NCBI RefSeq assembly: GCF_002245895.1
Contig: NZ_NPJZ01000001.1
Coordinates: 1 to 64,000 of the forward strand
Length of the DNA stretch: 64,000 bases
Reading direction: 5' to 3'
Origin: Rhodococcus sp. OK302
GTDB lineage: Bacteria > Actinomycetota > Actinomycetes > Mycobacteriales > Mycobacteriaceae
How positions within the stretch are numbered: position 1 is the stretch's first letter; the number at the start of each line of letters is the position of its first letter. The notes beneath the pieces are model-generated. The model was not told the DNA's origin, did not search any database, and was given only the letters and a program-made list of their open reading frames with translations. Positions 26,037 to 34,517 of the stretch are shown here, piece after piece. Both the position numbers and the translations under genes were made by a program.

Positions 26037-27542
26037 ATGACCGAGACACGCAGTTCAGCCCAAGTACAGAAGGGAACCGGGGCACCACCCAAGCTGGGAC
26101 TTGCCCTGGTCGTCATCGCGACAGCCCAACTGATGGTGATCCTCGACAGCACGATCACCAATATCGCACTCCCCAGCATCCAAGCTGACCTGGGCATATC
26201 TGCTTCCGGCCTGGCCTGGATCGTCAATTCCTACGTACTGGCCTTCGGTGGATTACTCCTCCTCGGCGGACGTTCCGGCGACCTCTTCGGCCGACGACGG
26301 ATGTTCCGGGTAGGCATCGCCATCTTTACCCTCGCGTCACTGCTCGGCGGCCTGGCCCCCAACGCTGAACTGCTGATCGCAGCTCGCATCCTGCAAGGCG
26401 TCGGCGCGGCCATCGCCGCACCCACTGCACTCTCACTGATTGCAACCACCTTCCCCGAGGGCGGACCACGCAACAAAGCGATGGGTGTCTACGCCGCAAT
26501 GTCGGGTATCGGATCGACGATCGGCCTCCTCCTGGGCGGCGTCCTCACCGACTACCTCGACTGGCGCTGGATTTTCTTCGTCAACATCCCCATCGGCATC
26601 GCCCTGCTGATCGGCACCAAGATTCTCCCCGCCGGTGAACGCGCCCGCGGACGCCTCGACATCCCCGGAGCAATCACCGGAACACTCGGACTGGTGTCCT
26701 TGGTCTACGGCATCACCCGCGGCGGCGAACACGGTTGGACAACCCCGTCCACACTGATGTGGTTCGGACTAGCCGTGGCCCTTCTGATCGCCTTCATCGC
26801 AGTGCAGCGTCGATCGGATCACCCGATGATGCCGTTGCGAATTCTTGCCGACCGCAACCGATCCGGTTCGTACGCATCGATGTTGATCATCGGCGCGGCA
26901 ATGTTCGCGATGTTCTACTTCCTCTCACTGTTCATGCAGCAGGTATTAGGCTTCTCACCGATCCAGACGGGTCTCGCCTACCTGCCGTTCAGCCTCGGCA
27001 TGGGTCTCGCAACAGGTTTGGGTTCAGCACTCGCCGGTCGCGTCGCACCTCGCATGTTGGCCGGGCCCGGCATGATCGTCGCCGCTGCAGGCATGACCTG
27101 GTTCGCTTTCCTCGAACCTGATTCGTCGTACCTCACCCACCTGATGCCGGCCATGTTCGTCACCGCCGCCGGTCTGGGTATCAGCTTCCTGCCGATGACA
27201 CTCGGCGCTGTCTCCGGCGTCAGCAACTCCGACGCCGGAATCGCGTCAGCGTTGCTCAGCACCGCTCAACAGATCGGTGGCGCAATGGGATTGGCGATTC
27301 TGTCAACCGTGGCGACCAACTCGGCAAACTCCACATTGCCGGACGCCGACAGTGCCTACTTCGAAGCGCTGGGCACCGGCGATCAATCGCTGCTGACGCA
27401 AGCTTCTGCAGCGATGACCGACGGATTCACCTCCGCGTTTGTTGTCGCGGCCGGACTGTTGATAGTGGGCGCCGCAGTCACGATGACCACGATCAACGCG
27501 AAACCCCACACAGCCAAAGATGCGCCCGTACACGTCGGATAG
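26037..27542 (+). CDS. MFS drug:H+ antiporter of the DHA2 (EmrB/QacA) type
   Basis: A 501-residue membrane transporter with about 14 hydrophobic segments. DHA2 motifs are visible: VILDSTITNIALPSI in helix 1 near residue 40, GGRSGDLFGRRRMF (motif A) near 85 and the motif C-like GSTIGLLLGGVLTDYLDWRWIF near 160. Family members export hydrophobic drugs or metabolites by proton exchange. The ATG at 26037 is taken as the start; the longer frame from 25818 would run through the operator and the sulfatase relic. A TetR follows 56 bp later and should repress it. Confidence 0.9.
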   Translation: MTETRSSAQVQKGTGAPPKLGLALVVIATAQLMVILDSTITNIALPSIQADLGISASGLAWIVNSYVLAFGGLLLLGGRSGDLFGRRRMFRVGIAIFTLASLLGGLAPNAELLIAARILQGVGAAIAAPTALSLIATTFPEGGPRNKAMGVYAAMSGIGSTIGLLLGGVLTDYLDWRWIFFVNIPIGIALLIGTKILPAGERARGRLDIPGAITGTLGLVSLVYGITRGGEHGWTTPSTLMWFGLAVALLIAFIAVQRRSDHPMMPLRILADRNRSGSYASMLIIGAAMFAMFYFLSLFMQQVLGFSPIQTGLAYLPFSLGMGLATGLGSALAGRVAPRMLAGPGMIVAAAGMTWFAFLEPDSSYLTHLMPAMFVTAAGLGISFLPMTLGAVSGVSNSDAGIASALLSTAQQIGGAMGLAILSTVATNSANSTLPDADSAYFEALGTGDQSLLTQASAAMTDGFTSAFVVAAGLLIVGAAVTMTTINAKPHTAKDAPVHVG

Positions 27543-27598
27543 GTGGCAATGACAAGATAGAGAAAAGATCTGAGACTACTGATGCTGCGAGGGAGACC

Positions 27599-28228
27599 AT
27601 GACAACGCCGACACCGAAGGCTGGTCGCCCTCGCAGCATCACTCGTGAGCGTGATCTGTTGATCGCAACGCAAGACCTGCTGGCCGAGGTTGGCTACGAC
27701 CGCCTGACCATCGATGCAGTCGCCGCTAAATGCGGCGCAGCCAAAACTACGGTGTACCGAAGATGGCCTGGCAAAGCCGAATTGGTGACTGCAGCTATCA
27801 CACAACTGCACGAGGTCGACGAGGCTCCGGACACCGGAGATCTTCGAAACGACTTGATTCTCATGGCCGCAGCCTGGCTCGATCCCGATTCACGACGCGA
27901 CCGCGTGGTCAGCGGACTTCTCACCGCAATGAATCACGACGACTCCTTACGCGTCGCAGTCCTCGATGCAGTGGCTGCTCCGCGCGGTGCCGCGTTCCAC
28001 GCGGTGATCGACGCAGCACTGCGACGCGGGGATATCGACGGCGGCTCCGACTTCGAACTCGTCGGAACCGCCATACCTGCCATCATCTTTCACCGAATCT
28101 CGATCATGGCCCAGCCTGTCGATCGCAGTTTTGTCGAGCATCTCATCGACTCGATCGTCCTGCCCGCGCTGCTCCATCCCCGAACTGTCAGGACGAACCA
28201 GCCGGGTCACGCGCCAACACTGCGGTAA
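27599..28228 (+). CDS. TetR-family regulator paired with MFS pump
   Basis: A 209-residue TetR protein. The DNA-binding domain occupies about residues 14-60 (DRLTIDAVAAKCGAAKTTVYRRW) and the remainder resembles the C-terminal ligand domain of drug-efflux repressors. A GAGGGAG ribosome site precedes the ATG. It is downstream of the pump in the same orientation. Its last 41 bp overlap the end of the convergent tetR gene. Confidence 0.88.
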   Translation: MTTPTPKAGRPRSITRERDLLIATQDLLAEVGYDRLTIDAVAAKCGAAKTTVYRRWPGKAELVTAAITQLHEVDEAPDTGDLRNDLILMAAAWLDPDSRRDRVVSGLLTAMNHDDSLRVAVLDAVAAPRGAAFHAVIDAALRRGDIDGGSDFELVGTAIPAIIFHRISIMAQPVDRSFVEHLIDSIVLPALLHPRTVRTNQPGHAPTLR

Positions 28229-28757
28229 CGAACTCCCGCACCAACGCGCGCTCGTCCTTCTCGTCGGCGCCGGGCACCATGAGAAGCGACAGGATCACCC
28301 GGACGATCCACTTTGCCCGCGAGACACTGGCACCGTCGACCTCTCCGAGCATCGCCGTACCCAACCCGTTGATGACGTCGGATGAATTAGCCAGCTCACC
28401 AGCGAGACTCGCGTCCCCGGGAGTAAACCACGCTGCGAGCGTCGGAGTACTTCGCACTGTGGATATCGATGACAGAATTGCAGTTTCGAGCCGTTCTCGT
28501 GGATCACTGATCGCCGCAACAGATTCCGCGATGGCCGCACCCAGCGTGCGCGCTTCACGGTGGACAAACGCAATGTGCAGTGCTTGCCGGTTCTCGAAAT
28601 ACCGATACAGGGTGGCGCGGGAACATCCTGCAGCAGAAGCTATTTCCGACATCCCGACAGCATTGACACCCTTCTCCACAAACAGCTGCGCCGCACTGTC
28701 GAGAATCTTCTCGGCCGCCGCCAACGCACGGCCGTCACCGAGCCAGTCGCCACTCAC
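28188..28757 (-). CDS. TetR-family regulator downstream of cytochrome P450
   Basis: A TetR protein of 189 aa from the GTG at 28757, which overlaps the P450 stop (GTGA) and is the natural coupled start; a longer frame from 28817 would overlap the P450 by 64 bp. The HTH is at about residues 15-60 (ALAAAEKILDSAAQLFVEKG, then EIASAAGCSRATLYRYFENR). The ligand domain follows. It probably controls the P450 gene with which it is co-transcribed. Confidence 0.85.
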   Translation of the reverse strand: MSGDWLGDGRALAAAEKILDSAAQLFVEKGVNAVGMSEIASAAGCSRATLYRYFENRQALHIAFVHREARTLGAAIAESVAAISDPRERLETAILSSISTVRSTPTLAAWFTPGDASLAGELANSSDVINGLGTAMLGEVDGASVSRAKWIVRVILSLLMVPGADEKDERALVREFVTAVLARDPAGSS

Positions 28758-29989
28758 GGTCGGCTCACCGTCATCGGAGCGCTCAGCGGCCGGCGCACGT
28801 AATTTCCGGGCGCCCACGCCATGGCATCGGCGTCGACGTGAAAATCGGGAATACGAGCCAGCAACTCCTCCAAGGCAACTCGCGCCTGCATACGCGCAGC
28901 CGACGCTCCCAGACAGTGATGGGCACCGTGACTGAACGTCAGGATCTTCTGGGGATGGCGCAATACATCCAACTCGTTGGCATCCGGACCGTACTTTTCA
29001 GGATCACGATTGGCGGCGCCGTACATCAGCCGCACTTTGCGTCCCGCGGGAATAACCTTGCCGCCCAATTCCACATCTCGCGTCGTGGTGCGCGCCAAAC
29101 CTTGCACCGGAGACGTGAGGCGCAGGAGTTCGTCGACCGCGTCGGTGATCAATTCCGGATCATCGATGAGGATTTGACGCTGGTCCGGGTTTTCGGTCAG
29201 CATCGCCGCCGAACCGCCCAACATCCCTGTCGTGGTGTCGTTTCCGCCGGCGACCATGGTGAACGCAAAACCGAGAATCGACAACAGCCCAGTCATGTCG
29301 CCCTCTTCGCCGAGACCAGCAGCCAGAAGGTGGGAGATCGTATCGTCGCCCGGCTCCACCTTGCGACGCTCGATCAGCGAAGCGAAATACATCATCAGCT
29401 GGCCGGTAGCCTCCTGCGCTGTCGTCGCAGCCGCGGCCACACCACCCGCCGAGCTCGCGGACACAATCGCGTCGGTCCAGCCGTCGAACTGATCACGATC
29501 CGACTCCGGCACACCCAGATAATGCGCAACAACCATCGAAGGCAGCGGCTTGAACAGTTCTACGACGATGTCACCACTACCGCGCGCTTTCAATGCCTCG
29601 AGACGCTCGACGACAAACTCCCGGACCATCGGCTCGACCGCGGATACCTGACGCGGAGTGAACCCCTTGGACACCATGCGACGGAACTCCGACTGCGCCG
29701 GCGGATCCTGCATCACGAACGGCGGATTGTCCTGCATCCCGATTTGTTCCAACTCACCGTAGACGGTGGTCAGCCCCTTGGCTGACGAGAAAGTCTCGTA
29801 GTCACGGGCAGCGTTGTACACGTCTTCATGGCGCGTCAGGACCCAGTAGTCGTCGCCCGGCGCCTCCTCCGGAACCACACGATGTACGGGATCGTGCTCG
29901 CGCAACGCGTCGTACATGGCCCAGGGCGAGCGCCACGACTCCCCGGACGAAGGGACAAACACTGGTGAATGTGACACGGATGCAGTCAT
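28754..29989 (-). CDS. Cytochrome P450
   Basis: A 411-residue soluble P450 monooxygenase. The I-helix motif AGGNDTTTGM lies near residue 240, the K-helix ELLRL near 285 and the heme-Cys motif FSHGAHHCLGASAARMQ near 350. Overall it resembles actinobacterial lipid/steroid- or terpene-type CYPs, but the substrate is unknown. No ferredoxin or reductase gene lies nearby, so electrons come from elsewhere. The ATG at 29989 is used; a TTG at 30016 is possible. It is divergent from the glycosyltransferase. Confidence 0.9.
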   Translation of the reverse strand: MTASVSHSPVFVPSSGESWRSPWAMYDALREHDPVHRVVPEEAPGDDYWVLTRHEDVYNAARDYETFSSAKGLTTVYGELEQIGMQDNPPFVMQDPPAQSEFRRMVSKGFTPRQVSAVEPMVREFVVERLEALKARGSGDIVVELFKPLPSMVVAHYLGVPESDRDQFDGWTDAIVSASSAGGVAAAATTAQEATGQLMMYFASLIERRKVEPGDDTISHLLAAGLGEEGDMTGLLSILGFAFTMVAGGNDTTTGMLGGSAAMLTENPDQRQILIDDPELITDAVDELLRLTSPVQGLARTTTRDVELGGKVIPAGRKVRLMYGAANRDPEKYGPDANELDVLRHPQKILTFSHGAHHCLGASAARMQARVALEELLARIPDFHVDADAMAWAPGNYVRRPLSAPMTVSRP

Positions 29990-30058
29990 GGCTCGACTAT
30001 GAGACAAAAGTGCCAATGTGTCAATGGTTCACGTGGCCGCCGGCACTATCGTGTTCGA

Positions 30059-30892
30059 ATGACCGCGGATCCGATCACCACTCCGGCAGGAAAACGCACA
30101 GTAGTCGCCGTACTACTCCCCCGGGAACATCTCCCCTTCATCCGCGACTGGTGCTTGCACCACATCAAACAGGGCTGGGAAATTGCGCTCTATGACAACA
30201 CCGGGTCGGTCGGATCAACTCGGCGAACCAGCGCCTTCAGTCTCAATCGTTGGCATGGCCGCAACGAGGACAAGCGCGGCAATTCCTATGGCAAATTTAC
30301 GGAGACGCTGACCGACCGCGAAGTTCAAGAAGCCTTGCGCGACGAACTAAGGGACTTACCGGTCACCATCTTCGAGTGGCAACCGCGCGACCGCGAGGGC
30401 CGCATCGTGCACGGCCAAGTCGAGGCCTACGTCGACTACATCACCAAATTCCGCGACACCGTCACGTGGACAGCTTTCATCGACGCCGACGAATACCTGC
30501 AGTGCGCACCGGGATTGGACTGGGACGACCTACTGCACCGAGCAGCGGAACAGGAGTGCCATCGTGTCCTCCTCGACGCATTGGCCTACGAATCGCGTTG
30601 GACACCGAGCGGACGGCCACGGGAGCTTCAGAGGCTGAAATGCATTGGACTTCAGACGAATGGTTGCAAAAACATAATCAAGCTGCGTGAGGCCTCGCGG
30701 GCCGATGTCCACTGGCTCTGGAAGACCACCGAACCCGACACCTTGATACGGCCGGATCGAGCTCTCTATTCGTTCCACCATTACCGAGGCAATGGCGCGG
30801 CGCTCGATTTCACCCCGAGAGTCAACTACGGGCCGCAGTCGCACGACGACAGCCTGGAAGTTCCCCGACCTACGGACAGCAGATCGAAGTGA
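30059..30892 (+). CDS. GT92-like / glycosyltransferase-2 type glycosyltransferase
   Basis: A 277-residue protein. It opens with VVAVLLPREHLPFIRDWCLHHIKQG and IALYDNTGS, a pattern of GT92/GT2_4 glycosyltransferases (region acting on nucleotide-sugar). The DxD-type metal motif appears as FIDADEYL near residue 140. No membrane helix is visible. It has no polysaccharide genes around it, an isolated location unlike usual wall-sugar loci, which suggests an acquired gene. The acceptor is unknown. Confidence 0.75.
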   Translation: MTADPITTPAGKRTVVAVLLPREHLPFIRDWCLHHIKQGWEIALYDNTGSVGSTRRTSAFSLNRWHGRNEDKRGNSYGKFTETLTDREVQEALRDELRDLPVTIFEWQPRDREGRIVHGQVEAYVDYITKFRDTVTWTAFIDADEYLQCAPGLDWDDLLHRAAEQECHRVLLDALAYESRWTPSGRPRELQRLKCIGLQTNGCKNIIKLREASRADVHWLWKTTEPDTLIRPDRALYSFHHYRGNGAALDFTPRVNYGPQSHDDSLEVPRPTDSRSK

Positions 30893-30933
30893 ATGTTTCT
30901 GCCAGACACAGATATTCGCGGTCTTGATAGACC

Positions 30934-30978
30934 TCCGGCCCGCATCCTCAGCAAGTGAATGCGAGAACGCGGGCCGGA
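30934..30978. terminator. Hairpin terminator between glycosyltransferase and small peptide gene
   Basis: Ten-base arms TCCGGCCCGC (30934-30943) and GCGGGCCGGA (30969-30978) with a 25-base loop. It is placed to end transcription of the convergent genes on both sides. Confidence 0.6.
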
Positions 30979-31019
30979 AGAACTACTGAACGCGAAAGCG
31001 AGTCAGAAGCCAGAACCAG

Positions 31020-31163
31020 TTATGCAGAGCCCGTACCGGCGTTAACCAGTCCCGCGATTCCGATAATGGCGCCAATGCCGCCGATAAGGCCTGCGATGGG
31101 CGAAGCGAACTTCGCCAGGTCGCCGAGCAACTTCATCGTGGGTGCGTCAATGCTGCCAACCAT
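31020..31163 (-). CDS. Small glycine-rich hydrophobic peptide (47 aa)
   Basis: A short gene with a good ribosome site (GAGGAG, 7-8 bases before ATG 31163) and stop TAA at 31020-31022. The product starts MVGSIDAPTMKLLGDLAKF. A Gly/Ile/Ala stretch follows with GxxxG-like spacing (AGLIGGIGAIIGIAGLV), and it ends AGTGSA. The N-terminal half is amphipathic with two Lys and two Asp, and the second half is one membrane span or self-assembling helix. There is no cleavable signal. Such peptides may be small corynebacterial-type porins (PorA/PorH-like), leaderless bacteriocins or toxin peptides; none can be assigned. It is flanked by a terminator and an AT-rich control region. Confidence 0.6.
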   Translation of the reverse strand: MVGSIDAPTMKLLGDLAKFASPIAGLIGGIGAIIGIAGLVNAGTGSA

Positions 31164-31241
31164 GTCTATCTCCTCATCATGGAATGTGTGCGCGTGCCTC
31201 GCGCCGGGTATGTAACGGCGCTCACATTATCTGTAAGACAC

Positions 31242-31257
31242 CCATTTTTAAAAATGG
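31242..31257. promoter_or_regulatory. AT-rich perfect palindrome in divergent control region
   Basis: CCATTTTTAAAAATGG is a 16-bp perfect palindrome, AT-rich against a GC-rich background. It lies 79 bp upstream of the peptide ATG (minus strand) and 112 bp upstream of the SDR ATG (plus strand). It is a candidate regulator site or promoter element for either gene. Confidence 0.5.
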
Positions 31258-31327
31258 TTCCACTGAGTGGGATGGAAATCACATCCCGCCCAACAGGACG
31301 CTGAAACAGATACTTCACGTAGCGGAC

Positions 31328-31345
31328 AACCATTTGGCAACCATT
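31328..31345 (+). promoter_or_regulatory. AACCATT direct repeat upstream of SDR
   Basis: AACCATT occurs at 31328-31334 and 31339-31345, 11 bp apart (one helical turn), 24-41 bp before the SDR ATG. It could be a regulator half-site pair. Evidence is positional only. Confidence 0.35.
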
Positions 31346-31368
31346 AAATGACGAGCAGGAGAACAGCA

Positions 31369-32130
31369 ATGGGCAAATTGGACAAGAAGGTGGCGCTCGT
31401 CACAGGCGCCGGCCAAGGGGTCGGACAGGGTGTCGCATTTGCCCTGGCCAAGGAAGGTGCGTCCATTGCCGTCGTCGGACGCACTGAGTCGAAACTCGTC
31501 GACACCTGCAAAGAAATCGCTGATCGTGGAGGCCGCGCCGAGGCCGTACTCGCCGATATCAGCGACGGCGAGTCCATTACCGCAGCGGTGGCACGAACCA
31601 TCGAACTGTTCGGCGGAATTGACATTCTGGTCAATAACGCCAGCCTCAACCCTCTCGGGAACATTCTGGACTTGACTCCTGAACGTTTGTCCGAGGGCCT
31701 CGAATCCGGCCCGGTGGCAACGCTGCGCACGATGCAGGCGTGCTATCCGTCGATGAAGGCTCGCGGAGGCGGCTCGATCATCAACATGGTCAGCTCCGTA
31801 GCTGTCCGGTGGGACGCCAGCGGCTACGGCGGCTACGCAGCCGTCAAAGAGAGCGTCCGAGCACTCACTCGCGCCGCAGCCTGCGAATGGGGCGTCGACG
31901 GCATCCGAGTCAACGCTGTCGCGCCACACGCATCCTCGCCCGCACTGCAGCGATGGGCAGATGCCCGCCCGGAAGAAGCTGCAGAGTTCGTGGCAGGTAT
32001 TCCCCTGCGCCGCGTCGGCGATTGCGAAACGGATATCGGCGTCGCGGTGGCATTTCTGGTCGGACCCGATGCCGGCTACCTGACCGGTGCCACCATTCCA
32101 CTCGACGGCGGACAGTCACGCTGGGGCTGA
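31369..32130 (+). CDS. Short-chain dehydrogenase/reductase (SDR)
   Basis: A 253-residue classical SDR. The cofactor motif TGAGQGVGQG is at about residue 12, NNASLN near 87, the catalytic Ser (NMVSSVAV) near 137 and Tyr-x-x-x-Lys (YAAVK) near 155. The C-terminal GATIPLDGG is typical of 3-oxoacyl reductase-like members. AGGAGAA 7 bp before ATG 31369 decides the start over an upstream ATG at 31348. Substrate unknown. Confidence 0.85.
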   Translation: MGKLDKKVALVTGAGQGVGQGVAFALAKEGASIAVVGRTESKLVDTCKEIADRGGRAEAVLADISDGESITAAVARTIELFGGIDILVNNASLNPLGNILDLTPERLSEGLESGPVATLRTMQACYPSMKARGGGSIINMVSSVAVRWDASGYGGYAAVKESVRALTRAAACEWGVDGIRVNAVAPHASSPALQRWADARPEEAAEFVAGIPLRRVGDCETDIGVAVAFLVGPDAGYLTGATIPLDGGQSRWG

Positions 32131-32168
32131 GAGGGGCTCGGTGGGAATGCGTGTGTGCGGACCTGGGC

Positions 32169-32312
32169 CTATTGCCGGTTCAGGTCCGTTCCATCGCTGC
32201 GTTCACCTAACAAAGTCCTGTCCTCCGCCGTTGATCGGCGGAAAACAAAAGCCACCAATGCGGACGACAGGCCCAGGGCAGCCAGAATGATTAGTCCGAC
32301 CATCCACCACAT
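32169..32312 (-). CDS. Small single-pass membrane protein (47 aa)
   Basis: From ATG 32312 with GGAG 6 bases upstream, the frame encodes one membrane helix (WWMVGLIILAALGLSSALVAF) followed by a charged tail (FRRSTAEDRTLLGERSDG). This looks like a real small membrane protein: helix first, positive residues after it, so an N-out or signal-anchor topology. It converges on the SDR gene. No family recognised. Confidence 0.5.
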   Translation of the reverse strand: MWWMVGLIILAALGLSSALVAFVFRRSTAEDRTLLGERSDGTDLNRQ

Positions 32313-32502
32313 GGTCTCCAGTATGCCTGAACTCTCAACTATTTCGGCACGCGTCGACCTTTCAACCGGAGAATCCGGACAACTGCGAAACATTCTCTGC
32401 CGCAGTTCAACTGACCCTTTTTGTCCCCTAATTCCGAACCCGCCACGTGATCGAGGGCACATCATGCTCACCGATCAGTGCGATTCCGTGCATCCTTGAG
32501 GG

Positions 32503-33447
32503 ATGGAATCTCCTCGTACCCTTCTCGAATCAGTCGGTAGCTCACTCAGCGCGCCCTGGGGTGGAACCAGCAATATCGCTGATCTCGACGGAGACGTTCA
32601 CTGGGTCGATTTCGGCGGACCCGCAGATGCCACACCGATCGTGTTGGTCCACGGACTCGGTGGTTCGCATCTGAATTGGGTGCAGGTAGCCCCACTGCTC
32701 GCGCAGCACACACGCGTCTACGCCCTGGATCTGGCAGGTTTCGGACTTACTCAGGCCAACGGCCGCCACACGGGCATTCCCGCCAATACCGCGCTGCTGA
32801 ACGCGTTTATCGACACGGTTGTGGGAAGACCGGTGATCCTGTTCGGTAATTCGATGGGTGGGATGGTGTCGGCGCTCGCCACGCACGCGCGACCCGATTC
32901 GGTCGCCGGACTGGTGCTGGTCGACCCCGCACTGCCGCTACCGATTCGAATCCCGGATCCGGTAGTGGCAGCACAGTTCCTCGTCTACTCGCTGCCATAC
33001 CTCGGCGAACAAGCACTAAGACTAGGCCGACGCGCGATGACGGATCAGGAACTGTCCGAACAGATGACAAACCTCTGCTTCTCCGATCCCACCCGAGCCG
33101 ATACCGAGGTCCTGGCCGCCGGCGCCGCACTGTCGACGATCCGGCGTAACTTTCCCGGTCAGGATTCGGAGTTCCTGCAAGCCGCACGGTCTTTGCTCAC
33201 CACCCTGGCGCGCCCTCGCGAATACCGAAAAGCGCTGCGCAACATCACAGTTCCCACTCTCCTGATACACGGAGAGCGTGACCGCCTGGTATCCGTTGCA
33301 GCAGCACACTGCGCCGCCGCATCCCATCCGCATTGGACCACGATCATTCTCGGCGATACCGGGCACACCCCTCAGCTCGAGGTGCCGGACGAGTTCAACC
33401 GTCATGCGCTGGCCTGGCTTTCGCACACGGATCTGATCAAGAACTGA
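32503..33447 (+). CDS. Alpha/beta hydrolase
   Basis: A 314-residue alpha/beta-hydrolase. The oxyanion motif VHGLGGSHLNW is near residue 48, the nucleophile elbow FGNSMGGM near 115 and the catalytic His in LGDTGHTPQ near 290, with Asp in HGERDRLVS near 263. Similar enzymes hydrolyse esters or C-C bonds in lipid and aromatic catabolism. Its end overlaps the convergent AsnC-type gene by 11 bp. Substrate unknown. Confidence 0.85.
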   Translation: MESPRTLLESVGSSLSAPWGGTSNIADLDGDVHWVDFGGPADATPIVLVHGLGGSHLNWVQVAPLLAQHTRVYALDLAGFGLTQANGRHTGIPANTALLNAFIDTVVGRPVILFGNSMGGMVSALATHARPDSVAGLVLVDPALPLPIRIPDPVVAAQFLVYSLPYLGEQALRLGRRAMTDQELSEQMTNLCFSDPTRADTEVLAAGAALSTIRRNFPGQDSEFLQAARSLLTTLARPREYRKALRNITVPTLLIHGERDRLVSVAAAHCAAASHPHWTTIILGDTGHTPQLEVPDEFNRHALAWLSHTDLIKN

Positions 33448-34447
33448 CGCGCACCGGAATCACAGCTACCGAACGCCCGTCCCGATCAAGCAAGTGCCCC
33501 ATCAGTTTCGGCGTATCCAAGACAATGCGTCGATCGACGACGCGCATCGTCGGCGCCCGCGCGGACACTTCCGATTCGAGCACCGCAATATCGGACAGCG
33601 ATCGGAACCAACCCGAGAAAAACAGGTTTTCCGGGCCGGCCACTGTGGCCACAAGGCGAATCTCCGGTAGTACCCGCAAGATTCGTGCTGCATTGTCGAC
33701 GTCCCGCACCGGACATTGTGCGAAGAACAGCACCCGAATCGGCCTTCCGGTTGCGAATCTTGCGAGTTCGCAACGCAACAGGGTGTGATGCGAGAGTGCC
33801 TTACCGAGCCGTCGACGTGCGGCTGTGACACTGATTCCGAGTTCGTATGCCAATTCTGTGAACGAGATGCGCGGCACCCGGCCGAGGACATCGATCACGG
33901 CAGCAGTATTCGAATCCAGCGGATTCCGGCGACCCAACGGGGGTGGGACCACCCCGGATTCACGCAACGTCCGAACACCTGCCGGTTCGAGAGTTCCCAG
34001 CCGCCAACGACTTCCCTCGGTGAACACCCTGGTGACAGGATGCACCCCGATGTCGATAACCCCATCGAGCAGATGGATTTCGTCGAGCACGTACCGAGCC
34101 AACGCGTCGAGGCCGGCAAACAGTGCCTCGGCCACTACGGAGGAGCCTCCGGAATGAACGTTCAGACTCATCACGTGAGGCTGCGCCGACAGATGCGCGA
34201 CGATGTTCGCCCTCTTCCGAGGTTCACACCGGATATCGAGGAAAGCCAGCACTGACGCTGCGTCGGCGGCCGGATACGCAGCAATCCACGCTGCGCCGGA
34301 GTCGGTCAACGCTTTCCATCGACGCGCGGCCGTAACCGGATCAACCCCGACGACGCTACCGATCAACGCCCACGAGGCACGCGGTTGGACCTGCATGGCA
34401 TGGACGATTCGCAGATCGATCTCGTCCAGGTGTGTCGATTCCTGCAT
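33437..34447 (-). CDS. Two-domain Lrp/AsnC-family regulator
   Basis: A 336-residue protein with two tandem Lrp/AsnC-like modules. The N-terminal HTH starts LDEIDLRIVHAMQVQPRASWALIG (read in parts), and a second HTH begins near residue 180 (SNTAAVIDVLGRVPRISFTELAYELGIS). Each is followed by an alpha-beta domain. Double-length members are frequent in actinobacteria. It diverges from the M20 amidohydrolase gene with 70 bp between starts, the standard regulator-target layout. Confidence 0.8.
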   Translation of the reverse strand: MQESTHLDEIDLRIVHAMQVQPRASWALIGSVVGVDPVTAARRWKALTDSGAAWIAAYPAADAASVLAFLDIRCEPRKRANIVAHLSAQPHVMSLNVHSGGSSVVAEALFAGLDALARYVLDEIHLLDGVIDIGVHPVTRVFTEGSRWRLGTLEPAGVRTLRESGVVPPPLGRRNPLDSNTAAVIDVLGRVPRISFTELAYELGISVTAARRRLGKALSHHTLLRCELARFATGRPIRVLFFAQCPVRDVDNAARILRVLPEIRLVATVAGPENLFFSGWFRSLSDIAVLESEVSARAPTMRVVDRRIVLDTPKLMGHLLDRDGRSVAVIPVRVSS

Positions 34448-34517
34448 AGATCAGTAAATTACGGCATGAATGCTGCATTGTGCGTCGCCGATCCCATTGA
34501 GAACGCACCCTCGAAGA

